The notes under the pieces were generated by a model. It worked only from the letters and a program-made list of their open reading frames with translations. It did not search any database and was not told the DNA's origin. From a bacterium (GTDB lineage Bacteria; Joyebacterota; Joyebacteria; Joyebacterales; Joyebacteraceae), in NCBI GenBank assembly GCA_029990205.1, contig JAPEKQ010000032.1, positions 1-15,640 of the forward strand: a stretch of 15,640 bases of DNA, in the 5' to 3' direction. Both the position numbers and the translations under genes were made by a program. This document shows, piece after piece, positions 4,243 to 15,518 of the stretch. Within the stretch, counting starts at the first letter, position 1. Every line of letters begins with the position of its first letter.

Positions 4243-7200
4243 GTGAGTGGACCCCGTATGATCGAGAGAAAGACCTTCTCCAAGTTCCCGGTCGAGCGTG
4301 AACTGCCCATGCCCAACCTCCTGGACGTCCAGCTGGAGTCGTTCCACTCCTGCCTGGGCAGCGGGCACTCAGACGGCACGCAGACGTCAGGACTGGACGA
4401 GGTCTTCAGCAAGTTCTTCCCGGTGGAAGGACACCAGGGGGCCTACACCCTCGAGTACAGGGGCTTCCGCATGGGTACGCCCAAGCACTCGATTCAGGAA
4501 TGCCGCGAGCGCAATCTAACGTTCGAGGCACCTCTGAAGTCGACGCTCAGGCTCGTACGCTGGGAGCTCCGTGAGGGCGGCGAAAGAAAGCTTATCGAGG
4601 CAGAGGAAGGCGAGATCTACCTCGGCGACATCCCGCTCATCACTGAGCGCGGAACGTTCGTCATCAACGGCGCGGAGCGTGTCATCGTCAGTCAGCTGCA
4701 CCGCTCGCCCGGCGTCTTCTTCCAGGACAAGCTTCACCCGAACGGTACGACACTCTACTTCGCGAAGATCATCCCGTACCGCGGGACCTGGGTCGAGGTT
4801 CGGATGGGCATCAAGGACGAGATGTTCATTCGCACCGACCGGCGGCACCAGTTCCGGATGACGACGTTCCTCAGGGCTCTTGGCTACTCGAAGGACGAGG
4901 ACATCCGGGCGCTGTTCTGCGAGACGGAAGAGATCGAGATCCCGGCCGGCCGTCCCACGCGGGCGACCGAGCCGTGCGGCAGACTGCTCGCGAAGAGCAT
5001 CATTGACGAGGAGACCGCCGAGGTCATCGCCATGCGCGGCGAGGAGCTGGCTCCGAAGCACGTTAAGCTGATGCAGGATGCGGGTGTTGCGAAGGTCCCG
5101 GTCCTGATCGTCGAGAAGGCCCGCGTGCTTGCCCGCAAGGACGAGGATCGCGACGCTGAGCTCGCAGGACGTATCGTTGCCAGGACCTACAAGGACAGCA
5201 AGACACGGGAGACGATCGTCACGAACGACGAGAAGCTCTCGATGACGGTGATCGATCTTCTGAGGAAGGCCGGCATCCGCGAGATCGAGCTCGTGAAGAT
5301 CAACCCGACGGATCTGCGGATCCTCGAGTCGACCTTCTCGCGCGATAAGACGCACTCGATGGAAGAGGCGCTTCAGGAGATCTACAAGACAATGAAGGGC
5401 GGCAACCTCCCGAGCATCGAGGCGGGGCGTGAGCTCGTGGATCGGATGTTCTTCGACCCGAACCGCTACGACCTCAAGGGAGTCGGTCGCTACAAGATCA
5501 ACAGGCAGCTCAAGATCGATGACGAGGTCGTGCCGCTTGATACGACCTGCCTGACGCATCTCGACTTCATCGCGACGATCCGTGCGGTGCTCGAGGTCGT
5601 GAAGGGCCAGCGTGAGATCGACGATATCGACCATCTCGGCAACCGCCGCGTGCGGTCCGTCGGTGAGCTTCTCGAGAATCAGCTCTCCGCGGGTCTGTCG
5701 CGGATGGTGCGCGTCATCAAGGACCGCATGTCGACCGGCGACGGTGACGAGTTCGACCTGGCGTCGCTCGTCAACTCGCGTCCGATCTCGGCGGTCGTTC
5801 GCGCCTTCTTCGGTTCGAACCAGCTCTCGCAGTTCATGGAGCAGACGAACCCGCTGGCGGAGCTGACGCACAAGCGTCGTCTCTCAGCGCTTGGACCGGG
5901 CGGTCTGACGCGCGAGCGCGCGGGCTTCGAGGTTCGAGACGTGCACTACAGCCACTACGGCCGGATGTGTCCGATCGAGACGCCGGAAGGTCCGAACATC
6001 GGTCTGATCAGTTCGCTGTCGACCTACGGGCGGATCAACGAGTTCGGCTTCATCGAGACGCCGTACTACAGCGTCGAGAAGGGTGTTGTCACCGAGAAGA
6101 TTCGCTACCTGACCGCGTCGGAGGAGGACAACTACATCATCTCCCAGGCCGGTGAGCGGGTCGACAAGGGCGGCAAGCTCGTTGAGAAGTCGCTGCTGGC
6201 GCGGCACATGGACGACTTCCCGCAGGTGCTTCGTGAGGAGATCCAGTTCATGGACGTCTCGCCGAAGCAGCTGGTGTCCGCCGCTGCGGCGCTCATCCCG
6301 TTCCTCGAGCACGACGATGCGAACCGAGCGCTGATGGGTTCGAACATGCAGCGCCAGGCGGTCCCGCTTCTCAAGACCGAAGCGCCGTTCGTCGGGACCG
6401 GCATCGAGCACCGCGTTGCGGTCGACTCGGGCGCCGTGATCACGGCGAAGCACGGCGGTGTCGTCGAGAGCGTGTCGGCGGACTTCGTTTCGGTCCGTCA
6501 CACGGACACGCTGGACGGCTCCGAGGCCGTGGACGAGTACGAGCTGAGGAAGTTCCAGAGAACGAACCAGAACACGTGCATCAACCAGCGGCCGATCGTG
6601 CAGGCGGGGCTCCGGATCGAGAAGGGCGATGTCATTGCCGACGGTCCGTCGACGAAGGACGGCGAGCTTGCGCTGGGCGCCAATCTCCTCGTCGCGTTCA
6701 TGCCGTGGGAGGGATACAACTTCGAGGACGCCATTCTGGTCTCAGAGCGGATCCTCAAGAACGACCGACTGACGTCGATCCACATCGAGGAGTTCGAGTC
6801 GCAGGTCCGCGAGACGAAGCGGGGCATGGAGGAGTTCACTCCTGAGATCCCGAACGTCAGCGAGGAGCGACTGAAGAACCTCGACGAGAACGGTCTGGTC
6901 CGCGCGGGCGCGCGCGTGTCGGCCGGCGACATCCTCATCGGCAAGGTCACGCCGAAGGGTGAGACCGAGCTGACGCCTGAGGAGAACCTGCTCCGCGCCA
7001 TCTTCGGCGACAGGGCCGGTGATGTTCGCGACACGTCGCTCAAGGCGCCTCCGGGCATGAACGGTATCGTGATCGACACGAAGCTGTTCTCCCGGCGCGC
7101 GCGGGACGAGCGGAGCAAGAAGGTCGTGCAGAAGGAGATCGATCGCATCAAGAGCGACTCCCGCACGCAGCTCAAGCGTCTCATCCGCGAGCGCGACCGT

Positions 7201-8211
7201 CGCATCTTCGGTCTGATCGAGGGCCTGAAGACGAAGTCGCTCCGCGACGCCAGGACGAACGAGCTTGTCATCAGAGCGGGTCGTGCCGTCAACGACGACG
7301 TCATGGACCTTCTCAAGTTCGAGAAGCTCGACTGGGCCGACGGCGTCGTGCAGGACGACAAGATCAACGAGAAGGTTCGCGCGCTCCATGCGGAGTACCA
7401 GGTTCGGATCGATGAGGTCGAGCCCCGGCGCGACCGCGAGATCGACAAGGTGAAGCTCGGTGAGGACCTCCCGCGCGGCGTTGTGAAGCTCGCGAAGGTC
7501 TATGTCGCGGTGAAGCGCAAGCTCTCCGTCGGCGACAAGATCGCCGGACGACACGGCAACAAGGGTGTCATCGCGAAGATCATGGCGGAGGAGGACATGC
7601 CGCATCTTCCGGATGGAACCCCGGTCGACATCGTGCTGAACCCGCTCGGTGTGCCGTCCCGAATGAACCTCGGGCAGATCCTCGAGACCCACCTCGGGTG
7701 GGCCGCGGACAAGCTCGGGTACCACGCCGCGACGCCGGTGTTCAACGGCGCCACGGTCGGGGCCATCAAGGAGGAGCTCGAGAAGGCCGGTCTTCCGGTC
7801 TCCGGGAAGACGGTCCTGTACGATGGCAGGACGGGTGAGCGTTTCGAGCACGAGGTGACGGTGGGCATGATCTACACGCTCAAGCTGCTGCACCTCGTGG
7901 ACGACAAGATTCACGCGCGCTCCATCGGCCCCTACTCGCTGGTGACGCAGCAGCCTCTGGGCGGCAAGGCCCAGTTCGGCGGCCAGCGATTCGGTGAGAT
8001 GGAGGTCTGGGCCCTCGAGGCCTACGGAGCGTCGCATACACTGCAGGAGCTTCTGACGGTCAAGTCCGACGACGTGGTCGGACGCTCGAAGACGTACGAG
8101 GCGATCGTGAAGGGGCAGGATCCGCCGAAGCCTGGCACGCCTGCTTCATTCGACGTTCTTCTCCGGGAGCTGCAGAGTCTCGGTCTGGACGTCACGCTGG
8201 TGAGGGAGTAG
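4243..8211 (+). CDS. rpoB: DNA-directed RNA polymerase subunit beta
   Basis: RpoB forms one pincer of RNA polymerase and much of the catalytic centre. GTG 4243 gives 1322 residues and sits 10 nt after GGAGGG (4227-4232). ATG 4258, five codons in ([14 protein letters not shown]), is a real alternative. An earlier TTG at 4138 in the same frame is rejected. The rifampicin region is at about residues 523-555, reading [20 protein letters not shown] then [20 protein letters not shown]; it has Glu533 where E. coli has Asp516, and Ala539 for Ser522. [11 protein letters not shown] follows. A long charged helical stretch at about 955-1075 is an SI2-type insertion. Catalytic-centre lysines are Lys1099 and Lys1107 in [16 protein letters not shown]. 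The C-terminal clamp part includes [20 protein letters not shown]. No frameshift is seen. rpoC starts 23 nt later. Confidence 0.97.
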   Translation: MSGPRMIERKTFSKFPVERELPMPNLLDVQLESFHSCLGSGHSDGTQTSGLDEVFSKFFPVEGHQGAYTLEYRGFRMGTPKHSIQECRERNLTFEAPLKSTLRLVRWELREGGERKLIEAEEGEIYLGDIPLITERGTFVINGAERVIVSQLHRSPGVFFQDKLHPNGTTLYFAKIIPYRGTWVEVRMGIKDEMFIRTDRRHQFRMTTFLRALGYSKDEDIRALFCETEEIEIPAGRPTRATEPCGRLLAKSIIDEETAEVIAMRGEELAPKHVKLMQDAGVAKVPVLIVEKARVLARKDEDRDAELAGRIVARTYKDSKTRETIVTNDEKLSMTVIDLLRKAGIREIELVKINPTDLRILESTFSRDKTHSMEEALQEIYKTMKGGNLPSIEAGRELVDRMFFDPNRYDLKGVGRYKINRQLKIDDEVVPLDTTCLTHLDFIATIRAVLEVVKGQREIDDIDHLGNRRVRSVGELLENQLSAGLSRMVRVIKDRMSTGDGDEFDLASLVNSRPISAVVRAFFGSNQLSQFMEQTNPLAELTHKRRLSALGPGGLTRERAGFEVRDVHYSHYGRMCPIETPEGPNIGLISSLSTYGRINEFGFIETPYYSVEKGVVTEKIRYLTASEEDNYIISQAGERVDKGGKLVEKSLLARHMDDFPQVLREEIQFMDVSPKQLVSAAAALIPFLEHDDANRALMGSNMQRQAVPLLKTEAPFVGTGIEHRVAVDSGAVITAKHGGVVESVSADFVSVRHTDTLDGSEAVDEYELRKFQRTNQNTCINQRPIVQAGLRIEKGDVIADGPSTKDGELALGANLLVAFMPWEGYNFEDAILVSERILKNDRLTSIHIEEFESQVRETKRGMEEFTPEIPNVSEERLKNLDENGLVRAGARVSAGDILIGKVTPKGETELTPEENLLRAIFGDRAGDVRDTSLKAPPGMNGIVIDTKLFSRRARDERSKKVVQKEIDRIKSDSRTQLKRLIRERDRRIFGLIEGLKTKSLRDARTNELVIRAGRAVNDDVMDLLKFEKLDWADGVVQDDKINEKVRALHAEYQVRIDEVEPRRDREIDKVKLGEDLPRGVVKLAKVYVAVKRKLSVGDKIAGRHGNKGVIAKIMAEEDMPHLPDGTPVDIVLNPLGVPSRMNLGQILETHLGWAADKLGYHAATPVFNGATVGAIKEELEKAGLPVSGKTVLYDGRTGERFEHEVTVGMIYTLKLLHLVDDKIHARSIGPYSLVTQQPLGGKAQFGGQRFGEMEVWALEAYGASHTLQELLTVKSDDVVGRSKTYEAIVKGQDPPKPGTPASFDVLLRELQSLGLDVTLVRE

Positions 8212-8234
8212 GCCCCGGGCGAGGAGGGAGTTCC

Positions 8235-11200
8235 GTGTATTTCGGCATCTTTGAGGACAACAAAGAGCCACAGGACTTCAAGGCGATCCAGATCCGTCTG
8301 GCGTCGCCCGAAGCGATCCGGAGCTGGTCTCACGGCGAGGTGACTCTGCCTGAGACGATCAACTACCGGTCGTTCAAGCCGGAGAAGGGCGGGCTCTTCT
8401 GCGAGCGCATCTTCGGTCCTGTCAAGGACTGGGAGTGCAACTGTGGGAAGTACCGCCGGATCCGGTACCGCGGCATGATCTGTGAGAACTGCGGAGTCGA
8501 AGTCACGCAGTCAAAGGTCCGCCGTGAGCGACTCGGTCACATCGAGCTCTCTGTTCCGGTCGCTCATGTGTGGTTCTTCCGGGGCAACCCGAACATCATC
8601 GGGCGGCTCCTTGATATGAAGCGTCGCGATCTCGAGCGCGTGCTGTACTACGAGTCGTACGTCGTGCTGGATCCGGGGACGACCGACCTGGAGGTCGGCG
8701 AGCTCCTGTCCGGCGAGCGTCACGCCGAGTACGCCGCCAACACCGAGTCAGGGCTGCGCGCCGAGATGGGCGCGGGCGCCATTGGTGAGCTTCTCCAGGC
8801 CGTCGATATCGACAGCGGCTACAAGGAACTTCGTGCGCTGGCTCGCGATACCGAGGCGACGAAGCAGTCTCGGAAGAAGGCGCTCAAGCGTCTTCAGGTG
8901 TTCGACGCGTTCGCCGGTTCCGGCAACGAGCCCGCGTGGACGGTCATGGAGACCGTGCCGGTTCTGCCGCCGGACCTCAGGCCGCTGGTGCCGCTCGAAG
9001 GCGGACGGTTCGCAACGTCGGACCTCAATGACCTGTACCGCAGGGTCATCTACAGGAACAACAGGCTCAAGAGCCTGCTGAAGATCAAGGCCCCGGAGAT
9101 CATCCTGCGCAACGAGAAGCGGATGCTCCAGCAGGCCGTCGACGCGCTCTTTGACAATGGCAGAGGCTCCCGCGCGGTCCGTGGTCGTGGACGCCGGGTC
9201 CTGAAGTCGCTCTCGCATCTCCTCAAGGGGAAGAAGGGCCGCTTCCGTCAGAACCTGCTTGGCAAGCGTGTCGATTACTCCGGCCGTTCGGTCATCGTCG
9301 TCGGTCCCGAGCTCAAGCTGCACCAGTGCGGGATCCCGAAGACGATGGCGCTTGAGCTCTTCAGTCCCTTCATCGTTCGGAGACTGCAGGAGCTCGGTCA
9401 CGCGCAGACCGTCAAGGCCGCCAAGAACCTGATCGAGCGGAAGAGCCCCGAGGTCTGGGACGCCCTCGAGGACGTCATCACGGACCACCCGGTGTTCCTC
9501 AACCGCGCGCCGACGCTCCACAGGCTCGGCATTCAGGCGTTCGAGCCGATCCTCGTCGAGGGCAAGGCGATCCGCATCCATCCGCTCGTCTGCGCCGCGT
9601 TCAACGCGGACTTCGACGGCGACCAGATGGCCGTGCACGTGCCGCTCTCGTTCGAGGCGCAGGTGGAGAACCGCGTGCTGATGCTCGCATCAAACAACAT
9701 TCTGCTCCCGGCCGACGGGAAGCCCGTTGCGACACCGTCGCAGGACATCGTTCTCGGGTGTTACTACCTGACGAAGGCTGTCATCGAGCCGCCGGACGAG
9801 GAGAAGATGCGGACGTTCGCCGACCCCGACGAGATGCAGTTCGCGCTCGACGAGGGTCTGGTGAACCTGCACGAGTGGATCAAGGTCCGGGTTGACGGAC
9901 GCACGAGGATCACGACTCCGGGACGGGTGCTGTTCAACAACATCTTCCCCGAGGGTTTGACGTTCGTGAACACGGCGATGTCGAAGGGCAGCCTTCGCGA
10001 ACTGGTCGGCAAGTGTCACCGTATCTTCGGCCAGGCAGCGACCGCGGAGCTCCTCGACAAGCTCAAGAACATGGGCTTCCACTACGCCACGCTGGGCGGC
10101 ATTACGATCGGCGTGGATGACGTCATCGTGCCGGACAGCAAGGTGGAGATCCTGACGGCGGCGCAGAAAGAGGTCGACAAGATCCTCAAGTACTACCGCG
10201 ACGGCGTCATCACGGACACGGAGCGCTACAACCGCGTTGTCGATACGTGGACGCATGCGGCGAGCGACGTGGCCGACGCGATGGGCGATAGCCTCGAGGA
10301 CGCCAGCGGCGGGTTCAACCCGATCCACATGATGGCGGACTCCGGCGCTCGAGGATCCAAGGATCAGATCCGTCAGCTGGCGGGTATGCGAGGCCTGATG
10401 GCCAAGCCCGCGAAGAAGCTGACCGGTCAGATGGGTGAGATCATCGAGTCACCGATCAAGTCGAACTTCCGCGAAGGACTGACGGCGCTCGAGTACTTCA
10501 TCTCGACGCACGGCGCGCGGAAGGGTCTGGCCGATACGGCCCTGAAGACGGCGGACGCCGGCTACCTCACGAGGCGGCTGGTGGATGTCGCGCAGGAAGT
10601 CGTCATCAGTGAGATCGACTGCGGCACGAGCCGCGGGACGCAGACGAGGGCGCTGGTCGAGGCCGGCAAGATCGTCGAGCCGCTGCACGAGCGTCTGCTC
10701 GGCAGGACCGCGTCCGAGGATGTGAAGGACCCGACGACGGGCGAGGTCATCGTCGAGCGGAACGAACTGATCGACGAGGAGATGACGGAGCGCATCCGCA
10801 ACGCCAACGTCGAAGAGGTCGTCATCCGGTCGGTGCTCACCTGCGAGTCGGGACACGGCGTCTGCGCGGCGTGCTACGGGCGGAATCTCGCGACCGGGCG
10901 CGTCGTCGAGATCGGCGAGGTCGTCGGTATCGTGGCGGCGCAGTCGATCGGCGAGCCGGGCACGCAGCTGACGCTCCGGACGTTCCACATCGGTGGTACG
11001 TCGGCGCGTATCGCGGAGGTCTCGCGGCGCGAGGCGGCCGCTTCAGGCACGATCCGGTTCGAGTTCAAGGAAGCGAGCAACATCCGTCGGGACGGCGAGG
11101 GGAATCAGATCGTCATCGGTCGTAACGCTCGTATCGTCAAGGAAGGCGATGACGGTCGCGAGCGTGCGTACAACGTACCGTACGGCGCGCTGCTCCACGT

Positions 11201-12374
11201 CAAGGACGGCGACCATATCGAGGAAGGCAACCCGATCTTCGAGTGGGATCCGTACAACGACCCGATCATCGCGAGGACCGGCGGTACCGTGAACTTCGAA
11301 GAGGTCGTCGAAGGCCGCACGATGGAGCGGGTCGCGGACGAGGCCACAGGCCACCGCGAGCGCGTCATCGTCGAGGACGACCAGAAGGAGCTTCACCCGT
11401 CGATCATCGTCGAGTCGAAGTCCGGGAAGTCCCGCGACCGCTACATCCTTCCGACGGGCGCTCGCGTGCTCGTCAAGGACGGCGAGGAGATCGCGCCGGG
11501 TACGGTCCTGGGCAAGGTGCTCCGGGAGTTCGGTAAGACGCGGGATATCACCGGCGGTCTGCCGAGGGTCGAGGAGCTCTTCGAGGCGCGTCCTCCGAAG
11601 AGCCCGGCGACGATCAGCGAGATCGACGGTGCGGTGCGGTTCGGCGACGTCAAGAAGGGTCTCCGGGAGATCTTTGTCGTCGGCGAGGGCGTGGAGAAGG
11701 TCTACAAGCTCCCGCACGGCACGCACCTCAGGGTCCACGACGGCGAGGCCGTCGGGGCCGGCGACAGGCTCTCCGAGGGTCCGATCAACCCGCACGACAT
11801 TCTCGCCATCAAGGGTGAGAAGGCCGTACAGGAGTACCTGCTCAATGAGATCCAGGAGGTCTACCGACTGCAGGGTGTGAAGATCAACGACAAGCACATC
11901 GAGATGATCGTCCGCCAGATGCTGCAGCGCGTGAAGGTTCTCGATCCGGGCGACTCGAAGTTCCTCGAAGGCGACACCGTATCGCGTGTCGAGTTCGAGC
12001 GCGAGAACCGCAGGATCGGTGAGGCGAACAGAGGTGTGAAGAGCAAGGATAAGAAGCTCCAGCCGGCGAGTCATGAGGCGCTGCTCCTTGGCATCACGAA
12101 GGCGGCGCTGACGACGGACAGCTTCATCTCCGCGGCATCGTTCCAGGAGACGACGCGCGTTCTGATGATGGCGGCGACGAGGGGCGACACCGACACGCTG
12201 AGGGGACTCAAGGAGAACGTGATCATCGGTCGCAAGATCCCGGCCGGCACCGGTCTGGACGAGTACGACGCGCTGGAGGTCACCAAGCCCGAGCAGCCCG
12301 CGCCGCGGGTGATCGAGCGTCCGGACGAGGCTCCGGAGGGCGAGGTCGGAACGCTCACATCGGCGTCATCGTAG
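8235..12374 (+). CDS. rpoC: DNA-directed RNA polymerase subunit beta-prime
   Basis: The 1379-residue catalytic subunit starts at GTG 8235, after a strong GAGGAGGGAG (8221-8230), and begins [15 protein letters not shown]. The N-terminal zinc site is Cys68, Cys70, Cys83 and Cys86. The catalytic motif NADFDGD has Asp459, Asp461 and Asp463, which hold the active-site magnesium. The second zinc site is Cys796, Cys870, Cys877 and Cys880. The trigger-loop region has [18 protein letters not shown] ending near residue 922. About 175 residues then separate it from [19 protein letters not shown] (from 1104), a segment matching the position and size of the SI3 insertion of E. coli. It holds repeated SBHM-like units such as [18 protein letters not shown] and [17 protein letters not shown]. 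The stop is TAG 12372-12374. Confidence 0.97.
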   Translation: MYFGIFEDNKEPQDFKAIQIRLASPEAIRSWSHGEVTLPETINYRSFKPEKGGLFCERIFGPVKDWECNCGKYRRIRYRGMICENCGVEVTQSKVRRERLGHIELSVPVAHVWFFRGNPNIIGRLLDMKRRDLERVLYYESYVVLDPGTTDLEVGELLSGERHAEYAANTESGLRAEMGAGAIGELLQAVDIDSGYKELRALARDTEATKQSRKKALKRLQVFDAFAGSGNEPAWTVMETVPVLPPDLRPLVPLEGGRFATSDLNDLYRRVIYRNNRLKSLLKIKAPEIILRNEKRMLQQAVDALFDNGRGSRAVRGRGRRVLKSLSHLLKGKKGRFRQNLLGKRVDYSGRSVIVVGPELKLHQCGIPKTMALELFSPFIVRRLQELGHAQTVKAAKNLIERKSPEVWDALEDVITDHPVFLNRAPTLHRLGIQAFEPILVEGKAIRIHPLVCAAFNADFDGDQMAVHVPLSFEAQVENRVLMLASNNILLPADGKPVATPSQDIVLGCYYLTKAVIEPPDEEKMRTFADPDEMQFALDEGLVNLHEWIKVRVDGRTRITTPGRVLFNNIFPEGLTFVNTAMSKGSLRELVGKCHRIFGQAATAELLDKLKNMGFHYATLGGITIGVDDVIVPDSKVEILTAAQKEVDKILKYYRDGVITDTERYNRVVDTWTHAASDVADAMGDSLEDASGGFNPIHMMADSGARGSKDQIRQLAGMRGLMAKPAKKLTGQMGEIIESPIKSNFREGLTALEYFISTHGARKGLADTALKTADAGYLTRRLVDVAQEVVISEIDCGTSRGTQTRALVEAGKIVEPLHERLLGRTASEDVKDPTTGEVIVERNELIDEEMTERIRNANVEEVVIRSVLTCESGHGVCAACYGRNLATGRVVEIGEVVGIVAAQSIGEPGTQLTLRTFHIGGTSARIAEVSRREAAASGTIRFEFKEASNIRRDGEGNQIVIGRNARIVKEGDDGRERAYNVPYGALLHVKDGDHIEEGNPIFEWDPYNDPIIARTGGTVNFEEVVEGRTMERVADEATGHRERVIVEDDQKELHPSIIVESKSGKSRDRYILPTGARVLVKDGEEIAPGTVLGKVLREFGKTRDITGGLPRVEELFEARPPKSPATISEIDGAVRFGDVKKGLREIFVVGEGVEKVYKLPHGTHLRVHDGEAVGAGDRLSEGPINPHDILAIKGEKAVQEYLLNEIQEVYRLQGVKINDKHIEMIVRQMLQRVKVLDPGDSKFLEGDTVSRVEFERENRRIGEANRGVKSKDKKLQPASHEALLLGITKAALTTDSFISAASFQETTRVLMMAATRGDTDTLRGLKENVIIGRKIPAGTGLDEYDALEVTKPEQPAPRVIERPDEAPEGEVGTLTSASS

Positions 12375-12395
12375 CCGAAGGGGCACATGCAGCAG

Positions 12396-12414
12396 CGGCG
12401 TGAAAGCCACGCCG
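12396..12414 (+). other. Hairpin in the rpoC-rpsL spacer
   Basis: CGGCGTG-AAAGC-CACGCCG forms a perfect 7-bp stem with a 5-nt loop, 22 nt after the rpoC stop and 41 nt before the rpsL start. It is followed by AAACGG rather than a U-tract, so it is not a convincing terminator. It marks the junction between the rif and str parts and may be a processing or mRNA-end signal. Confidence 0.45.
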
Positions 12415-12454
12415 AAACGGACGCAGCACGGTCGAAAGACGAGTGGAGGAAGCA

Positions 12455-12826
12455 GTGCCAACGATCAATCAGCTGATCAGGAAGGGCCGCAAGGTTCGCG
12501 TCAAGAAGAAGCCGGCGAGAGCTCTCCAGGGGCATCCCCAGCGACGCGGGATCTGCACGAGGGTCTACACGACCACGCCCAAGAAGCCGAACTCCGCGCT
12601 CCGAAAGGTCGCGAGGGTCAGGCTCATGAAGGGCGACTCGGTCACGGCGTACATCCCGGGTGAGGGGCACAACCTGCAGGAGCACTCGGTCGTTCTCATC
12701 AGAGGCGGCAGGGTCAAGGACCTTCCGGGTGTGCGGTACCACGTCATTCGTGGTCCGCTCGACGCAGCGGGTGTTGAGGGACGGCGCGTGTCGAGGTCGA
12801 AGTACGGCGCGAAGCGTCCGAAGTAG
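12455..12826 (+). CDS. rpsL: 30S ribosomal protein S12
   Basis: S12 lies at the decoding centre and controls fidelity. GTG 12455 gives 123 residues beginning [15 protein letters not shown], with GGAGG (12445-12449) 5 nt upstream. An in-frame GTG at 12443 overlaps that site and is rejected. The family core [20 protein letters not shown] is intact. Lys43 and Lys88, the classic streptomycin-resistance positions counting Met as 1, are wild type. Asp89, in [13 protein letters not shown], is the residue that RimO methylthiolates in E. coli. The Lys/Arg-rich C terminus ends [11 protein letters not shown]. It begins the str-type group rpsL-rpsG-fusA-tuf, 80 nt after rpoC with no clear promoter between. 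Confidence 0.97.
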   Translation: MPTINQLIRKGRKVRVKKKPARALQGHPQRRGICTRVYTTTPKKPNSALRKVARVRLMKGDSVTAYIPGEGHNLQEHSVVLIRGGRVKDLPGVRYHVIRGPLDAAGVEGRRVSRSKYGAKRPK

Positions 12827-12851
12827 AGCTCGAGTTCAGGAGTAACACGAT

Positions 12852-12875
12852 CCCGCGGGCTATCGGCCGAGCGGG
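12852..12875 (+). promoter_or_regulatory. Hairpin in the rpsL-rpsG spacer, candidate S7 control site
   Basis: CCCGC (12852-12856) pairs with GCGGG (12871-12875). Within it GGC (12858-12860) can pair with GCC (12866-12868) around TATCG. The spacer is 76 nt. In E. coli, S7 represses its operon by binding a structured rpsL-rpsG intercistronic region. Position supports a similar element; the sequence has not been matched to a known S7 site. Confidence 0.4.
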
Positions 12876-12902
12876 GCAGAGACACGGTGGAGGTTAGACA
12901 GC

Positions 12903-13373
12903 ATGCCGAGAAGGCGCGAGGTTCCGAAGCGACTGAGGGAACCGGATCCAAGGCACGGGAGCGCTCTCGTGACGCGTTTCATCAACTGTCTGATGAAGGG
13001 CGGCAAGCGGAGCACGTCCGAGCGGATCATGTATCAGGCGTTGGACATCATCGCCGAGAGGACCAAGGAAGAGCCGGTCCCGGTCTTTGAGAAGGCCGTT
13101 GCGAACGTCAAGCCGATGCTTGAGGTCAAGTCGCGGCGAGTCGGCGGCAGCACCTATCAGGTGCCGATCGAGGTTCGTCCCGAGCGGCGCACGGCGCTGG
13201 CGCTTCGGTGGATCATTGGATTCGCCAAGAACCGCTCCGAGCACACGATGGCCGAGAAGCTGGCCGGTGAGCTCATCGCGGCGTACAAGAAGGAAGGCGC
13301 GTCCATCAAGAAGCGCGAGGACACGCATCGGATGGCGGAAGCGAACAAGGCACTGGCGCACTACCGATTCTAG
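12903..13373 (+). CDS. rpsG: 30S ribosomal protein S7
   Basis: S7 starts assembly of the 30S head by binding the 3' major domain of 16S rRNA and contacts the E-site tRNA. ATG 12903 gives 156 residues, the usual length, with GGAGG (12889-12893) 9 nt upstream. It begins MPRRREVPKRLREPDPRHGS. It carries FINCLMKGGKRSTSERIMYQ and the conserved motifs VKSRRVGGSTYQVPIEV and RRTALALRWIIGFAKNR. The C terminus HRMAEANKALAHYRF is typical. The stop is TAG 13371-13373. fusA follows after 22 nt, implying co-translation. Confidence 0.97.
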   Translation: MPRRREVPKRLREPDPRHGSALVTRFINCLMKGGKRSTSERIMYQALDIIAERTKEEPVPVFEKAVANVKPMLEVKSRRVGGSTYQVPIEVRPERRTALALRWIIGFAKNRSEHTMAEKLAGELIAAYKKEGASIKKREDTHRMAEANKALAHYRF

Positions 13374-13395
13374 AAGCCAGGTGGGATCTTAGGGA

Positions 13396-15474
13396 ATGGC
13401 GAAGGCGATCACCCTCGAGAGGGTCAGGAACATAGGCATCATGGCGCACATAGATGCTGGGAAGACCACTCTGACCGAGCGGGTCCTGTTCTACACGGGC
13501 AAGGTCCGCAGGATGGGGGAGGTTCACGACGGCGCGGCTGCGATGGACTGGATGGTCCAGGAGCGGGAGCGCGGCATTACCATCACATCGGCCGCGACGA
13601 CCTGCTATTGGGACGATCACAGGATCAACATCATCGACACGCCGGGGCACGTGGACTTCACGATCGAGGTGGAGCGTTCCCTGAGAGTTCTCGACGGGGC
13701 CGTGGCGGTGTTCTGTGCGGTCGGCGGTGTGGAGCCCCAGTCCGAGACGGTCTGGCGTCAGGCTGATATGTACGGCGTTCCGAAGCTTGCGTTCATCAAC
13801 AAGATGGACCGCGTCGGCGCCGACTTCGAGAACGCTCTCGAGATGATGGTCGAGCGACTGGGCGCGGTTCCGGCGCCGGTCGAGCTTCCTATCGGGGCGG
13901 GTGAGAAGTTCTCCGGGGTCATCGACCTCATTCGGATGAAGGCGCTCACGTTCGACCCCGAGTCGTTCGGCGCCGACATCACCGAGGCGGAGATCCCCGC
14001 GGAGATGATGGACGAGGCGGAGGTCCGGAGGGACGCGCTGGTGGAGCTTGCGGTCGAGCACGACGATGAGATCCTCGAGAAGTACCTGGGCGGAGAGCAG
14101 CCCACCGAGGAGGAGCTCCGTCGCGCGATCCGGCGAGGAACAATTGCGAATGCAATTGTTCCCGTCTTCTGCGGCGCGGCGCTTCGCAACATCGGCGCGC
14201 AGACGATCCTCGACGGCGTCGTGGATTACCTGCCCTCGCCGCTGGATGTCCCGCCCGTCACGGGGACGAATCCGTTCACGGGCAAGGAAGAGTCCCGCGA
14301 GACGACGGCAGACGCGCCGGTCGCAACGCTGGCCTTCAAGATCGCCAGCGACTCCTACGTCGGGAGACTGACATATCTCAGGATCTACTCGGGGACGCTC
14401 AAGAAGAGCTCCCAGTATCTCAACCCGAGGACCGACAAGAAGGAGCGCATCGGTCGCATCCTGCTGATGCACGCGAACAAGCAGGAGGATTTGGACAAGG
14501 CGTCGGCCGGTGAGATCGTGGCGGTCGTCGGACCGAAGAAGTCGGCGACGGGGGATACGCTCTGTGACCCGAAGCACCCGATCGTGCTCGAGTCGATGAC
14601 GTTCCCGGAGCCCGTCGTGTCGGTGGCCATCGAGCCCAAGACCAAGGCGGACGAAGAGAAGCTCATGCACGCGCTGGACCGGCTCTCGGAAGAGGACCCG
14701 ACGTTCGTCAACAGGACGAACGAGGACACCGGCCAGACGATCATCTCGGGTATGGGTGAGCTGCACCTCGAGGTGCTCGCCGACCGGATGGTGCGTGAGT
14801 TCGGCGTGAAGGCCAACGTCGGCAAGCCGATGGTGGCGTACCGCGAGACGATCACGAAGGCGACGGAGGCCCGCGGCGAGTTCATCCGGCAGAGCGCCGG
14901 CAAGGGCCAGTTCGGAGACGTCGTCATCAGAATGGAGCCGAATCGCGATGGCGGGAATGAGTTCCAGAACGAGCTTCCGGACGGGGTCATACCCCGGGAG
15001 TTCATCCCCGCGATCGAGAGCGGCATCATGAGCGCGCTCGGGAACGGCATTCTGGCCGGCTACCCGATGATCGACGTCAAGGTGACGCTCATCGGCGGGA
15101 GCTACGACGACAAGGACTCGACGGACATGGCCTTCAAGGCCGCCGGCACCATCGCCGTCCGTGAGGCCGCGGTGAAGGCGCTTCCGGCGCTGCTCGAGCC
15201 GATCGTCAAGGTCGAGGTCGTTGTGCCGGAGCAGTTCGTGGGCGAGGTCATCTCGGACCTCAACGCCCGCGGCGGGCGGATCGAGGGCACGACGATGCGG
15301 AGTGACGGGCAGGTCGTCGACTCCACCGTGCCGCTCGGACGGACATTCGGATACGCCACGGCCGTGCGATCCCTCACCCAGGGGCGCGCCGTGTACACCA
15401 CCCAGTTCTCGCACTACGCGGAGGTGCCGAAGGAGACACTCGAGCGTATGACGGCGGGCTGGGGATGGGCATAG
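13396..15474 (+). CDS. fusA: Elongation factor G
   Basis: EF-G is the GTPase that drives translocation and, with RRF, ribosome recycling. ATG 13396 gives 692 residues, a normal length. AGGTGG (13379-13384) lies 11 nt upstream, and an AGGG abuts the start. The G domain has G1 AHIDAGKT (17-24), G2 RGITIT, G3 DTPGH (81-85, with His85 the catalytic histidine) and G4 NKMD (135-138). The G5 region is FCGAAL. Domain IV contains [16 protein letters not shown] and [15 protein letters not shown], and the C terminus is [16 protein letters not shown]. All GTPase motifs are intact, so it is the canonical EF-G type. It contains an AT-rich inverted repeat at 14137-14162. An 89-nt gap with a weak CTCTC/GAGAG pairing (15478-15509) leads to tuf. 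Confidence 0.97.
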   Translation: MAKAITLERVRNIGIMAHIDAGKTTLTERVLFYTGKVRRMGEVHDGAAAMDWMVQERERGITITSAATTCYWDDHRINIIDTPGHVDFTIEVERSLRVLDGAVAVFCAVGGVEPQSETVWRQADMYGVPKLAFINKMDRVGADFENALEMMVERLGAVPAPVELPIGAGEKFSGVIDLIRMKALTFDPESFGADITEAEIPAEMMDEAEVRRDALVELAVEHDDEILEKYLGGEQPTEEELRRAIRRGTIANAIVPVFCGAALRNIGAQTILDGVVDYLPSPLDVPPVTGTNPFTGKEESRETTADAPVATLAFKIASDSYVGRLTYLRIYSGTLKKSSQYLNPRTDKKERIGRILLMHANKQEDLDKASAGEIVAVVGPKKSATGDTLCDPKHPIVLESMTFPEPVVSVAIEPKTKADEEKLMHALDRLSEEDPTFVNRTNEDTGQTIISGMGELHLEVLADRMVREFGVKANVGKPMVAYRETITKATEARGEFIRQSAGKGQFGDVVIRMEPNRDGGNEFQNELPDGVIPREFIPAIESGIMSALGNGILAGYPMIDVKVTLIGGSYDDKDSTDMAFKAAGTIAVREAAVKALPALLEPIVKVEVVVPEQFVGEVISDLNARGGRIEGTTMRSDGQVVDSTVPLGRTFGYATAVRSLTQGRAVYTTQFSHYAEVPKETLERMTAGWGWA
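14137..14162. repeat. Perfect AT-rich inverted repeat inside fusA
   Basis: GGAACAATTGC and GCAATTGTTCC form a perfect 11-bp inverted repeat around GAAT. It encodes GTIANAIVP just before the G5 region of EF-G. The codons ACA, ATT, AAT, GCA, ATT and GTT stand out in a gene that otherwise mostly uses ACG, ATC, AAC, GCG and GTC. The structure could act in RNA as a hairpin or in DNA as a dyad binding site. Confidence 0.75.
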
Positions 15475-15518
15475 ATACTCTCGGCGGGTCGTTGCGGCCG
15501 GCGGGAGAGCAGCACTGA

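Noticed and set aside
14990-15004. CGGGGT-CAT-ACCCCG inverted repeat in fusA
   Set aside because: A 6-bp stem is common by chance in GC-rich coding sequence and it uses ordinary codons.
15478-15509. Terminator between fusA and tuf
   Set aside because: Only CTCTC/GAGAG pairs, the inner part is weak and no U-tract follows, so no terminator is called.
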